A stretch of 64,000 nt of DNA from Anaerolineaceae bacterium UBA5404 (GCA_002409625.1 DHNY01000013.1:2610-66609), one strand, 5' to 3'. Positions 8,507 through 17,955 are shown, counted from the stretch's first letter. Notes: generated by a model from the sequence alone, not told the origin. A program made the numbers and translations.

Positions 8507-9931
8507 TTATCGCCCTTTAAAGCCCAGCACTGAGCCAACCGTGCGTAAAAGAATGGTGATGTCCATCCAAATATTGGCATGCATGATGTAATAAAGGTCA
8601 TATTCGAGCTTTATCGAGGTCTCTGCAACCGTCTCGGCATAACCTTGATGGATTTGCGCCCAACCCGTGATACCTGGTTTCACCAACATGCGCGTGCGGT
8701 AAAAGGGCACACCGCTTTGAAACACTTGCACCAGCTCACTGCGTTCCGGGCGGGGACCAACAAAACTCATCTCGCCTCTAATTACATTAAGAATTTGTGG
8801 TAATTCATCCAGGTGGGTTTTACGTAAAAGTTTGCCAAACTTTGTAATTCGAGGGTCTTTTTCAGCGGTAACCAATCCACCTTCGTCTTCACTATTATGT
8901 TTTCGCATCGTCGGGAACTTATAGATTGTGTAAGGCTTACCGCCTCGACCCAGCCTTTCCTGCTTAAAAATGATTGGCACATTACCTTCAAGTAAGAGAC
9001 CCAGTGCGATAAAAGGGAAAAGGATAATCAGACCAATCAAGCCAATGATCGCTATGAACAAATCCAGCAAACGTTTATAAATACGATAAAATCCGCTGTT
9101 TGGTTTCCGATCCAAAAAAGCCCGCACAACCCAATCGGGTGGCAAGAGATCAATGGGCACCCTGCCTGTTATACCTTCGTAGGCTTCTTGTAATGTGGTC
9201 AGCTCGATGCCGGCTTCTTGTGCGTCCAAAATGGTGTGAAGCATGCCCGGGTTCATCTCATGTGAAATGGCGATGATAAAGTCGCTTACGCCAAGTTTTT
9301 CGGTAATCGGCTCCATCATTTTATGCCCACCCAAAACAGGCACATCCAAAATGCGTGTGTTGAGTTTTAAGGGATCATCATCAATCAAACCGATCAGATT
9401 AAAAGGTTTAGGATCAGTCTTCTGAACTTCTTTTACAAGCTCTGTGCCTGCTTTTCCAGCACCAATAATCAAAACACGTTTCTGTTGGCTTACCGCTTTG
9501 AACATCCGAATGAAAATGAGACGCCAAATGAGCGTCAAAACGGCGGTGATAATGATAAACACTGCCACACCAACCCTAGGCAAGGACATGGGCGGAACCA
9601 AAAAGTAAACCACAAGGTAAGCCAGCGCGGCAATGATCAGCGCGATGGCAACGCCTTTGATTGTGGATTTAAATTTGCCGGCTTTACCCAAGTCATAAGT
9701 ATCAACCAGCAAAAGCACCCAAAACAGGGGTAAGAAATAGAACCAGGTGTCTACGCGATCGCGAAAGAAAGCCGCCGTAAAATCCAGCGCATCAGCTTGC
9801 GCCCAGATAAACAAGGCAAGAAACAGGGCTATCGTCCCAGCCAAAACATCTCCCAGAATGAGGATGAAACGTTGCTCTGATTTTTGTAGCCTAAAACGCT
9901 CGTAATGGTTACTTTGTCGCCTTACTTCCAT
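8507..9931 (-). CDS. Polyprenyl-phosphate sugar-1-phosphate transferase (WbaP/CpsE-like)
   Basis: The 474-residue protein starts polysaccharide assembly by moving a sugar phosphate from a nucleotide sugar to an undecaprenyl phosphate carrier. The N-terminal part has four to five membrane helices (about residues 25-140), followed by a Rossmann-like domain with LIIGAGKAGTELV near residue 155 and a GLIDDDP motif. The C-terminal bacterial sugar transferase domain (about 280-474) starts with one helix and has KQERLGRGGKPYTIYKFPTM, KTHLDELPQILNVI, GEMSFVGPRPER and KPGITGWAQIHQGY. It is the second gene of the operon led by the GT2 gene, 1 base apart, with GGAG before its ATG. Confidence 0.93.
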   Translation of the reverse strand: MEVRRQSNHYERFRLQKSEQRFILILGDVLAGTIALFLALFIWAQADALDFTAAFFRDRVDTWFYFLPLFWVLLLVDTYDLGKAGKFKSTIKGVAIALIIAALAYLVVYFLVPPMSLPRVGVAVFIIITAVLTLIWRLIFIRMFKAVSQQKRVLIIGAGKAGTELVKEVQKTDPKPFNLIGLIDDDPLKLNTRILDVPVLGGHKMMEPITEKLGVSDFIIAISHEMNPGMLHTILDAQEAGIELTTLQEAYEGITGRVPIDLLPPDWVVRAFLDRKPNSGFYRIYKRLLDLFIAIIGLIGLIILFPFIALGLLLEGNVPIIFKQERLGRGGKPYTIYKFPTMRKHNSEDEGGLVTAEKDPRITKFGKLLRKTHLDELPQILNVIRGEMSFVGPRPERSELVQVFQSGVPFYRTRMLVKPGITGWAQIHQGYAETVAETSIKLEYDLYYIMHANIWMDITILLRTVGSVLGFKGR

Positions 9932-9932
9932 A

Positions 9933-10940
9933 TTAAGACTCCTTGGTTTTTTTCATCGGGGAAAAAAGGCTTACCAAAAAACCAGCTGCCCACGAAAAAT
10001 GCATGGTCGCAATTGCCAAAGGCACACCCAGAGCAAAAGCGATTTTCTTTTCCTTAAAAGCTTGCAAGACCCCAACAACCAATAAAACGCCAACATAAAG
10101 CCCAATCACAGCCAGCAATGCAAACAATACCGGCTTAAAGAAAATGCTGCCAACTGCCAAAACCAAAAGCCCAAGCAAAAAGGCAGGCGGCAAGAACTGT
10201 CGCCAGCGCAGGGTACTTGGGTAGCGTTTGAGCATCTTCAGCTTCCAAAAACCGTAGGTCCAATACTGTTTTGCCAATCTGTTCAGGTTCGGTCGCGCAA
10301 AATACTGACATCGGATAAGCGGATCAAACCAAATTTTGCCACCAGACTGCCTGATGCGGGCGTTAAACTCATAATCTTCGTTAGCAATCAGGCTTTCATC
10401 AAACAGCCCCACCTTATCCAACAAGCTACGATAAAAAGCGCCATAAGGAACGGTGTCTACCACCGCAGCGGTATCGCTGTGACGGTATTGGGCATCACCC
10501 ACACCAATCGGGTGCCCGGCTGCCAAAGCAATCGAGCGGGCAATCCAGCTATCATTCGAAGGCATAATATCCCAACGACCGCCAACATTCTCACCCTTAG
10601 CGGCTTCCAAAGCCTCAACACAGCGCGACACGTAATCACTTTGCGGGATGGAATGCGCGTCCATGCGTACGATAATCTCACCTTTAGAAGCAAGCATGGC
10701 GGCGTTGACCCCTGCGGGAATAATTCGCTTGGGGTTTTCAACCAAGCGCAAAGTCAGCTGAGGGTGCGTGTTTTGATAAGCCTCAATAACTTCACGGGTT
10801 TTATCCGTGGAGCCACCATCAGCGATGACCACTTCCATCAATTCGGTTGGATAGGTTTGCTTAAATAAGGCGTCAAGCACTTGCTGAATGGTTTTTTCTT
10901 CATTCAGACAAGGGATGACGACAGAAACAGTTTTTGGCAT
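9933..10940 (-). CDS. Family 2 glycosyltransferase with C-terminal membrane helices
   Basis: The product (335 residues from the ATG at 10940) begins directly with the GT-A fold: SVVIPCLNEEKTI at residue 5, the VVIADGGSTDKT nucleotide-sugar site, VRMDAHS as the DXD-type motif, and NEDYEFNARIRQSGG with the catalytic base region. Three hydrophobic segments follow from about residue 245. Architecture is like ExoA-type succinoglycan glycosyltransferases. It heads the leftward operon with the sugar transferase and two FemAB-like genes, probably elongating the lipid-linked glycan started by its neighbour. The upstream in-frame ATG at 10967 is less likely because it adds nine residues before the family start. 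Confidence 0.9.
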   Translation of the reverse strand: MPKTVSVVIPCLNEEKTIQQVLDALFKQTYPTELMEVVIADGGSTDKTREVIEAYQNTHPQLTLRLVENPKRIIPAGVNAAMLASKGEIIVRMDAHSIPQSDYVSRCVEALEAAKGENVGGRWDIMPSNDSWIARSIALAAGHPIGVGDAQYRHSDTAAVVDTVPYGAFYRSLLDKVGLFDESLIANEDYEFNARIRQSGGKIWFDPLIRCQYFARPNLNRLAKQYWTYGFWKLKMLKRYPSTLRWRQFLPPAFLLGLLVLAVGSIFFKPVLFALLAVIGLYVGVLLVVGVLQAFKEKKIAFALGVPLAIATMHFSWAAGFLVSLFSPMKKTKES

Positions 10941-10976
10941 AAATCTTTTAAGCGCTGCTAGAGGCAAACAGAATAA

Positions 10977-11399
10977 TTAGCAGCAAGGTCCTTCTTTATG
11001 CTCTTGGGGCATATGCACAATGGCTTCAATTTCAACCAAGCCACCCTTGGGCAAAGCCGACACCTGCACAGCCGAGCGAGCGGGTGGATTTTGGGTGAAG
11101 TATTCAGCATAAATGGCGTTTACTTTTGCAAAATCGCCCATATCCATCAAGAATACGGTGGTTTTGACCACATTATCCAAACTGGAACCAGCACTTTCAA
11201 GGATTGCGCGTAAATTTTTCAAAGCCTGGTGGGTTTCAGCTTCAACACCACCTTCAACCAAAACCGCGGTTTCAGGGTCAAAACCCAATTGTCCGGAAAT
11301 AAAAGCCAAATGACTAATCTTCACACCCACAGAGTAGGGTCCAATAGCGGGTGGCACTTTATCGCAAGTGATTATTTCTTTACTACAACATTGTTTCAT
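10977..11399 (-). CDS. RidA/YjgF-family enamine/imine deaminase
   Basis: RidA proteins hydrolyse reactive 2-aminoacrylate-type imines made by PLP enzymes. The 140-residue product from the ATG at 11399 keeps PPAIGPYS near residue 15, GQLGFDP, the PARSAVQV arginine and GGLVEIEAIV glutamate that bind the substrate. AAGAAAGG precedes this ATG and a TATAAT lies about 35 nt upstream, so the longer frame to 11453 is rejected. Unusual are Cys-Cys pairs at both ends (MKQCC and GPCC). A PLP ammonia-lyase (16.6 kb) is encoded nearby but not in the same operon. Confidence 0.93.
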   Translation of the reverse strand: MKQCCSKEIITCDKVPPAIGPYSVGVKISHLAFISGQLGFDPETAVLVEGGVEAETHQALKNLRAILESAGSSLDNVVKTTVFLMDMGDFAKVNAIYAEYFTQNPPARSAVQVSALPKGGLVEIEAIVHMPQEHKEGPCC

Positions 11400-11509
11400 T
11401 ATAGAAAACCTTTCTTGAATTTCGTTACGTGTGATTATAACATTGCATGGCAAACCATGCCCTGAAATGCCATATATGAAGCTTGTGGAGGGTAAAGTTC
11501 AGGCTTTAT

Positions 11510-11827
11510 TTAAGGTTGCCAGTCGCCAATATCTTTCCAGGCATGATCAAGATGCTCTGCCAGCACCTCATCCAACCTGCGTTTGATGGTTTTCCGAACA
11601 GCTGTCATCAAATCCAAGCCGCCCATCGCGTTAATGTCTTCGCCAATCTGGCGCGCTTCTTTGTGATGACACTGGTAGTTAAATGGACCACCTGGCACCA
11701 GTGACAAAAAATCGTCGGTTTTGCCAATGTGAACCAACTTCTCGATTTTATTCTTTATTTCAGCTCTTTGTTGAGCTGGTAACGCGCGGATTGCCGCTTC
11801 ACCAAATATTCTGCTAAACAGACTCAT
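11510..11827 (-). CDS. Small conserved-looking protein of unknown function
   Basis: A 105-residue soluble protein with a helical N-terminus (SLFSRIFGEAAIRALPAQQRAEIKNKIEKL) and a C-terminal helical part rich in charged residues. It has one Cys and several His (CHHKEAR) in the middle, which could bind metal, but no family is recognised. AAGG about 8 nt before the ATG and TATAAT about 19 nt upstream support this start; the longer frame to 11881 runs through that promoter. It lies alone between the RidA and CapA genes. Confidence 0.65.
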   Translation of the reverse strand: MSLFSRIFGEAAIRALPAQQRAEIKNKIEKLVHIGKTDDFLSLVPGGPFNYQCHHKEARQIGEDINAMGGLDLMTAVRKTIKRRLDEVLAEHLDHAWKDIGDWQP

Positions 11828-11918
11828 TGCCGTGCCTTTTTCTTTTATTATACATTCTGCCCATGCAATTGTGAACGCCAAGCTGAGTGATTTTTAGCCA
11901 GACTTTGGATGACAAAAA

Positions 11919-13736
11919 TCACTGTTGTTCCCAGGGTTTGGTGCCCGGCCACATCATGCGACCGGTGTCAAAGAGCATTTCCAGCATTTCTACGCGCTCT
12001 TCCGGGCTTGCCCAGGTTGCCTTCACGCGATCAAGAAAACGGATGGTAAGCAGCTCCGTTGAGATATGCCTGCCATCATAAAAAACATGGCGGTCGATAA
12101 AAGCCCAATGGGTATACTCACCCACACCATATTGGTCAAAAAACAAGTTACCAAGTCCGTAATGGGCGAAGCCATCGTACAAAAACTCGGCAAAATGAGG
12201 CTGATGCGCCTGGCTTCCACTGGCTATTACCGCACCGGCATTGAGCACAATATCGAAGTCACGCGTCATTTGGGCGTTTGGTTGCCAGGCATAACGCTCC
12301 TCGTGTTGAAAAGTGACAATGGGCAAATAGCCTTCTTCCACCAAGTCTTTCACCGTTTGCGCCATATAGTCCATGTCACAGTGATATGCCCCGGTAGAAG
12401 TTTCGCTGGCTTGGGCAAAGTTGGGTGATTTGGCATTGCAACCCAAAAAAGCGATCTTATTGCCGTTGACTTCTAATTTAATTGGCGCGCGGGCATCAAA
12501 AATGTCCTTTCCGCCACCATAAACTGGCCAACCTTCCTTAGCATACAAGTCAAGTGTATAGAGCATTCCCGCCGAGCCATAGTCCTGAAAATGGTCTCCG
12601 GTTAGTTCCACAACATCGGTGCCAATGGAACGCAAAAGCTCCATATAGGAAGCCGGCGAACAAAACACCAAATAGCCTCCCCTGCTTTGTTTTGGGCAAT
12701 TCTCGGCAAAGGGCACTTCGTTGCTAATGTGCAGGATGTCTGCCTCTTTCAAAACGTCTGCCAGATCTTCACCCGGCACCAAGATGCCTCGTTCATCCAT
12801 GCCAACTGCTGTGGCACGTGCCATCGCGGTTACGCCGGTGAGGATGACGGTTGCAAGCTTATCAGGGTGGTAATTACTGAAAGGTTCGGCGAGTTTCCAA
12901 TTACCAAAGTATCTTATAGCTCGCTCTAGTTGTTCCGAGTCCTCATCATAAGCAGACAAGGGTATGGTCAGCGGATAAGTTTCAGGCTTGAAGGACTTGT
13001 GGATAGGTGATTGCCCATCAAGGGCGATAACTTTCCATCTTGGGTGTAACTCTTCAAAAGCAACAATCGCCCAGGTTCGCTCACGAGTCCAAGCTTCTTT
13101 CATAAAAACGTGTGCATAGGTTTCATACTCGTAAGCAGTCATAAAATATGGTGTGCTGTCAAAAATCTCCACATCCCCAATCGGTTCGCCCCATAGCCAG
13201 GTAAGAGAGTTTAAGGCGTAAGGAAACATCATCAGGCTATCAAAGTGTTCTGATTCGCCTTTTTGCCAAAAGGCCTGCAAATCTGCAGTTTTTATTTCAT
13301 CTATCACCGTAGGAAAGGGAGCAACCAGTGCCAACACCATTTCACCAATTTGATGGGCATCACCAGCTTTTACAGTGGTACAAGGCTCAGACATGCTGGG
13401 GTTCGGTTCTCTATTCATCGTCGCCAACATGCTGCTTTCCAGGTATAGCGACAAGTGCTCTCTATCAGGCAGACAGACACGTAACCCACCAGTCAAGTCA
13501 TCAGGTGTTGGCTCAAATGGATCTGGCGTTTCCTCAGTTATTAAGGGTGTTTGGGTGGGAATGGTCACCGTTGGTGGTGCTGTTTGAGTAGCAGGCGGTT
13601 CCAAGGCGATTTCTGTGCTCGTCGGCAAGCTTCCAGATGATGGCTCGCAAGCAGTAAAAAAGAGAGACATGATTAAAAAAGCGACCAGAAAACCTGAAAA
13701 TCCACGCAAGTTTTTAAAGGGTTTTAGCATTGACAT
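11919..13736 (-). CDS. CapA-family lipoprotein (poly-gamma-glutamate synthesis type)
   Basis: The protein (605 residues from 13736) starts with a lipoprotein signal, lipobox FFTAC near residue 29, then a Ser/Thr/Pro linker. Residues about 70-280 are unrecognised. From about 295 (TVILTGVTAMAR) to 590 the CapA metallophosphatase-like fold is visible: a LADVLKEADILHISNEVPF segment, FQDYGSAGM, FLGCNA, VTFQHEERY and ASGSQAHQPHFAEFLYDGFAHYGLGNLFFDQ. In CapA proteins this fold acts on extracellular polyglutamate or related wall polymers. No capB or capC is nearby. A TATAAT box sits 7 nt before this ATG without a Shine-Dalgarno, so a leaderless start is likely; ATGs at 13745 and 13730 are alternatives. 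Confidence 0.85.
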   Translation of the reverse strand: MSMLKPFKNLRGFSGFLVAFLIMSLFFTACEPSSGSLPTSTEIALEPPATQTAPPTVTIPTQTPLITEETPDPFEPTPDDLTGGLRVCLPDREHLSLYLESSMLATMNREPNPSMSEPCTTVKAGDAHQIGEMVLALVAPFPTVIDEIKTADLQAFWQKGESEHFDSLMMFPYALNSLTWLWGEPIGDVEIFDSTPYFMTAYEYETYAHVFMKEAWTRERTWAIVAFEELHPRWKVIALDGQSPIHKSFKPETYPLTIPLSAYDEDSEQLERAIRYFGNWKLAEPFSNYHPDKLATVILTGVTAMARATAVGMDERGILVPGEDLADVLKEADILHISNEVPFAENCPKQSRGGYLVFCSPASYMELLRSIGTDVVELTGDHFQDYGSAGMLYTLDLYAKEGWPVYGGGKDIFDARAPIKLEVNGNKIAFLGCNAKSPNFAQASETSTGAYHCDMDYMAQTVKDLVEEGYLPIVTFQHEERYAWQPNAQMTRDFDIVLNAGAVIASGSQAHQPHFAEFLYDGFAHYGLGNLFFDQYGVGEYTHWAFIDRHVFYDGRHISTELLTIRFLDRVKATWASPEERVEMLEMLFDTGRMMWPGTKPWEQQ

Positions 13737-13743
13737 ACTTTGC

Positions 13744-13749
13744 ATTATA
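13744..13749 (-). promoter_or_regulatory. -10 box for the CapA-like gene, leaderless
   Basis: TATAAT on the minus strand is followed after 7 nt by the ATG at 13736. The upstream ATG at 13745 overlaps the box and would lie outside the transcript. Confidence 0.6.
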
Positions 13750-13973
13750 AGCGATTTTTTTGCTTGAATTTGCGCAAGGTTGGTTGAAGGTTGCCTTTCA
13801 AAGGTCCCATCTCTTAATCCTTGGCTACCTGCCTGAACGAGGACAAGCCAAGCAATGCGTGCTAATAAATGGCTTAGGGCTTAGCAAGATCTCGGGTTAA
13901 TCCAGCGATAATCTCGCCACCTAAAGTACCAACTTAGCCAGGCAAAATCAGGAGCACTTTTAATTTATCTTAT

Positions 13974-15230
13974 TTAGTCGCTGCTAATCAAGAAACCTGG
14001 GCTCACACACTCTGGCGCTTGACAAGTCCTCAAATTAATGTCCGGCATATCGAATTCATATAGGAATGAGCCTTCATTATCCATAATAGTCAGGGTCTTT
14101 GGATTCATCAAAATCCAATAACCGCCATTGCTACCATGCCAACGCCATGAACGCGGACCAGGCTCCTCAATTGTTGAGAAATCTATTAGATCAGACCCAT
14201 CTGAGTAAGATCTGATGAACTCATCGCACCATGTTTCAGTACATCCAACCGAAGCGTAAAAACCATGTATGGAATGATAAGTCCCGCCTTTTATACAGGG
14301 GCTATTTTCTTCTCTTAGGATCTTTTGTTCCGATAAATTATAAAGAGCCATAAACGAGTCCCTCATGTTTTCTTCCTCAGACTCTTTGGCATAACATAAC
14401 AATACGTTTTTAGAAACGGTGTCAACGCCATAAAGAAGAAAAAGGTTAAATGTATTCCCTTCATCAAGAGTGTCGTTAAAGCGTTGCCCCCATTCTGAAG
14501 TGGCTAACTCGTAGGTATTTTCAGAGCTTGCCTTTGTATCCAAATCATACAAACGGTAAAAAACGACCAGTTTATCATCCTGCTGAATTGGCTTACTGGG
14601 CACCCAAATAAGGTCATAGTCCTCATCATTCGCAAGCCCGATAACACCGAGCGAGGTCTCGCCATTGGGTAGTAAATCAATCTTAGGATGCTCTTCAACA
14701 TTAAACGCAGTATCTACAACCAATAAATTACCTTGATTGAAAACCAGACGACTCCCAATCCAGAGGGTGTCATGTGTGGGAGCACTTATGGGAAGGTTGA
14801 TGCTTTCAATTCCGCCATCGCAACTTAATTTTGTGAAAATCGTGTTGTTTTTGCCAGAATAAGTGCCATAACTAAAAAAGACATTCGCTTCATCATCCAC
14901 AGCAACCGGAGATTTAAGAACCGTAAAAGTTTCAACAGGGATACTAGCGTATTCACAATCGCGGTTTAGCCCTATGGTAATGATCTCGGCATCAACCAAA
15001 GTGTGATTTTTGATGTAGCTAATGGTCACAGGCGGCGCATCATCGTTGAAATGCTTAGAAGTATCCACAAGGGGACTTGCCGTAGGATGCGTTGTATTTG
15101 TCGCTTCCGGCATGGAAGGGATTGTATTTGTTGACAACGTGAGCGGTGCTTGTTGGTTTGAACATGCAGAAACGATCTTTAGGATGATGAATAGAATTAC
15201 TATGGAAAATGAGACGCCATTTTTTTTCAT
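13974..15230 (-). CDS. Lipoprotein of unknown function
   Basis: The 418-residue protein has a lipoprotein signal with lipobox IVSAC at about residues 19-23 and a Thr/Ser/Pro linker. The remaining roughly 360 residues are rich in short beta-strand-like blocks alternating with acidic turns, with aromatic repeats such as TLTIMDNEGSFLYEF, in the manner of a beta-propeller, and about eight cysteines. No family is recognised. AGGAG precedes the ATG. The gene starts 3 bases after the end of the broken amidase gene, so both were one transcription unit. Confidence 0.75.
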   Translation of the reverse strand: MKKNGVSFSIVILFIILKIVSACSNQQAPLTLSTNTIPSMPEATNTTHPTASPLVDTSKHFNDDAPPVTISYIKNHTLVDAEIITIGLNRDCEYASIPVETFTVLKSPVAVDDEANVFFSYGTYSGKNNTIFTKLSCDGGIESINLPISAPTHDTLWIGSRLVFNQGNLLVVDTAFNVEEHPKIDLLPNGETSLGVIGLANDEDYDLIWVPSKPIQQDDKLVVFYRLYDLDTKASSENTYELATSEWGQRFNDTLDEGNTFNLFLLYGVDTVSKNVLLCYAKESEEENMRDSFMALYNLSEQKILREENSPCIKGGTYHSIHGFYASVGCTETWCDEFIRSYSDGSDLIDFSTIEEPGPRSWRWHGSNGGYWILMNPKTLTIMDNEGSFLYEFDMPDINLRTCQAPECVSPGFLISSD

Positions 15231-15233
15231 TGT

Positions 15234-16474
15234 TTACACTCCTCTTAAATCAAAACTAAATACCTGATGATTGTGCTGGTTTATTTTGATACACCTCGTA
15301 AGAACAGAATCCCAGAGGCGATTGAGTCGATCGCTGGTATGGGCACTGTAACGAACTGGGTTCAATGCAGTTACCATGACAACATGTGCACTTGCCTGAA
15401 AACTGATGTCTCCATTACGTAATCCGCTACACCCGTAGTAACCGTAATCACGAGAGATCAAGTAGTTCTCCAGCCCTGAAACGTTTACCCAGCAGTGGTA
15501 TAAGGTTGTCAGGTAGAATCTGTCGACATCCCGCCATAACGCAAAGCCTGTGAAACATAGTTTGCACAATCAGCACAGGAATAGCCTGTATATGACGGGT
15601 TCCAACTGCTTCTGTCTTGCAGAACACCTCCCGCACATGGTGCTAAAGGTGTGATGCGTACCCAGGTTCGCGCATAAGTTGCTGCTGAAGCACCCGAATA
15701 TTGTAGCGTATTTGAGCTCTTCAAGCGTTCCTAGGGCACATTCTTTACATCTTCCAGTATTTCTAAAGCTTGTTCTTCAATACTTTTCTGATACATGACA
15801 TAATCAGGCATCTGAGTGAGGTCAGGTTCAACGCGTTGCGGTTTACCATCCACCCATACAACTTTGTCCCTGCCCGAATCATCATTCGATTCACTGGAAA
15901 AGGTATCAGCCGTGATTCTTCCAGTTTTAGGATCAAAGGTCAATGTGTGAGTGAGGACCTCAACAAATTCAAATGTCCCTGCGTCAATCGATTCTTGCAC
16001 AGAAGCAAGCACCGCCTCAGCTTGTGTTAGAAGATAGTTGCTCAAAATGGGTTCTTTAGTCATTCTGGCAGCCAGGACATAGGCTTTGTAAGGTGGGTAA
16101 TCTTTTGCCACCTGTAAAATGGGTCGACCTGTTATGGTGACCACCTCGACAACTGAATAAGTATCCGCAGAAAGTTGTTCAATTTGTGAACTCACAAATT
16201 CAGCTGAAATGCTCACTAAATTTGAATGTGCACCCTCTTCTAGAAATCGTTCATAAAACGCCTTTCTTTCAAGAACAAGCTCTTGCATCTGATTTGAAAG
16301 ATAAACATTTTTTTGATGAGTATCAGTACTCATAGCAACACTGTAAGCATCCAATGCCACTTCGAGACTGATTCTCTCTTGACTATTGCTTAAGTTGGCT
16401 TGCGCATTTGTCCCCACTAAAAGCAAGGTAATTACTAAGACGAAAGTCATGGTTTTGAGTGTTTTTGTAAACAT
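15234..16474 (-). pseudogene. Secreted amidase (Amidase_6-like), broken by an in-frame TAG and a frameshift
   Basis: The first segment (16474-15731) encodes a signal peptide (about residues 1-26) and a 220-residue helical/beta region ending at a TAG. The same frame continues without another stop into an Amidase_6-like domain: YARTWV, then the DCANYVSQAL motif with the presumed catalytic Cys, then a TGA at 15509-15511. The rest of the domain (WVNVSGLENYL, GDISFQASAHVVMVT, YSAHTSDR, with catalytic-type His) lies in the next frame down to 15234. Adding one G in ACCTGA to make ACC-TGG restores a continuous domain. AAGGAG precedes the ATG and TGG-TATAAT lies upstream. Two lesions make a functional product unlikely, unless they are assembly errors. 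Such amidases cleave wall peptides. Confidence 0.8.
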
Positions 16475-16514
16475 TACAAACTCCTTTTACTAACTAAATG
16501 GCGTCTCTAAACCT

Positions 16515-16523
16515 ATTATACCA
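16515..16523 (-). promoter_or_regulatory. Extended -10 promoter of the broken amidase gene
   Basis: TGG-TATAAT on the minus strand, about 40 nt upstream of the ATG at 16474, leaving a leader that contains AAGGAG. Confidence 0.55.
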
Positions 16524-16610
16524 GCTTATGAAAAGGTCGAATTTCAGGGCAAATGGCGTTTGCATGATATGATAGGTTTGTGAATTATGGCAAGTGAAAA
16601 GAGGCATATT

Positions 16611-17888
16611 ATGAAGAAATATATACCCGAACCGCCCGTTCAATGGCTGGTTAATGATCTGGCTTTTTCAAACCCCCAATCCAAATTAGCCATGGAGCTC
16701 TTTCCTCCCGGACTGGGACAACACATCCGTCGCCTGCATAGCGACATCCCCGGCTATCGCATGAGCCCGCTCAAAGGCTTGCCCCACCTCGCCAGTCGCC
16801 TTGGCTTGGGTGGTATTTGGGTCAAGGATGAGTCCGAACGGCTCACCTTAAATTCTTTCAAAGTGCTTGGCGGCTCTTACGCTATCTACAAACGCCTCTT
16901 ACAACGCGCTGGTTTGGACGAAGAACAAATTTCCCTGCGTGACGTGCTCAGCCTGACCGGAAGCATCCGCGAAAAACTGGGTCACCCCACTTTTTGCACC
17001 GCTACCGACGGCAATCACGGCCGCGGCGTTGCCTGGGCAGCCAACAAAATGGGCTTTCATTCCATTATTTACGTTCACAAACTCACCACCAAAGACCGCA
17101 TCCGCGCCATCGAACGCGAAGGCGGTGAGGTGCGCGTGGTTGACGGCAACTATGATGACGCCGTGCGCCAAGCCAGCATCGATGCCGCTGCCAACGGCTG
17201 GGATGTGATTTCGGACACCTCCTGGGAGGGTTATGAAGACGTGCCCAAGTGGATTATGCAAGGCTATGCCACTATGCTGGTTGAATCGCAAGAGCAATTC
17301 GCCGCCATGGGCATCATGCGCCCCAGCCACCTCTTTGTGCAAGCCGGTGTGGGCTCGCTGGCTGCCGCGGCGATTGGCTATTACAACCAACTTTTTGAGG
17401 ACAATGTGCCCCTTTCTATGGTGGTTGAGCCCACCAATGCCGCTTGCCTTTACGAGTCCCTGCGCATCGGCGACGGCAAACCGCACAGCATTCAAGGCGA
17501 CCTCAACACCATCATGGCAGGTTTAGCCTGTGGCGACCCCAACCCGATTGCCTGGGAAACGCTGTATAACTGCGCGGATGTTTTTGCCAAATGTCCTGAC
17601 TATGTCGCCGCAAAAGGCATGCGCGTTTACGCCGTCCCACTAAGTGATGATCCCTTTATCGTCTCAGGCGAATCCGGTGCGGTAACGCTTGGCGCGCTGA
17701 TGTACATCATGGAACATGACAGCTGCTATCCCCTGCGAAAACTCCTCGGCTTGGGACGCGATTCGCAGGTGATGCTCATCAACAGCGAAGGCAACACCTC
17801 ACCCGACGAATTCCGCAGCGTGGTTTGGGAAGGCGGCGAACCCGTGCCTGAAGAATATAAGACCTTTAAAGTCGAAACCGCGATGTAA
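16611..17888 (+). CDS. dpaL: Diaminopropionate ammonia-lyase
   Basis: This PLP enzyme turns 2,3-diaminopropionate into pyruvate and two ammonia. The 425-residue protein has the fold-type II motifs: PLKGLPHLA, the PLP lysine in NSFKVLGGSYA near residue 85, ATDGNHGRGVAWAA near residue 135, DTSWEGYEDVPKWIMQGY, QAGVGSLAAA (phosphate-binding glycines), VVEP and SGESGAVTLGAL, ending in NSEGNTSP. AGAGG lies 9 nt before the ATG at 16611; the in-frame ATG at 16587 is less well placed. In enterobacteria this gene (ygeX) sits next to ygeY; a YgeY-type gene occurs here 7.3 kb away at 25174. Confidence 0.94.
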   Translation: MKKYIPEPPVQWLVNDLAFSNPQSKLAMELFPPGLGQHIRRLHSDIPGYRMSPLKGLPHLASRLGLGGIWVKDESERLTLNSFKVLGGSYAIYKRLLQRAGLDEEQISLRDVLSLTGSIREKLGHPTFCTATDGNHGRGVAWAANKMGFHSIIYVHKLTTKDRIRAIEREGGEVRVVDGNYDDAVRQASIDAAANGWDVISDTSWEGYEDVPKWIMQGYATMLVESQEQFAAMGIMRPSHLFVQAGVGSLAAAAIGYYNQLFEDNVPLSMVVEPTNAACLYESLRIGDGKPHSIQGDLNTIMAGLACGDPNPIAWETLYNCADVFAKCPDYVAAKGMRVYAVPLSDDPFIVSGESGAVTLGALMYIMEHDSCYPLRKLLGLGRDSQVMLINSEGNTSPDEFRSVVWEGGEPVPEEYKTFKVETAM

Positions 17889-17901
17889 TATTCTGGAAAT
17901 T

Positions 17902-17936
17902 AAAAAAGGCTGCGCTAAAAAGGTGCAGCCTTTTTG
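17902..17936. terminator. Bidirectional intrinsic terminator
   Basis: AAAAAGGCTGC (from 17903) pairs with GCAGCCTTTTT (to 17935) around a loop of about 11 nt. A tracts and T tracts on both sides let it serve dpaL on the plus strand and the membrane-protein gene on the minus strand. Confidence 0.85.
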
Positions 17937-17955
17937 TTTTAATTAATTGGCAATA

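Noticed and set aside
13746..13973. Small gene or RNA between the CapA and lipoprotein genes
   Set aside because: All frames are short, without ribosome sites or family motifs, and no stable fold with a T tract was found.
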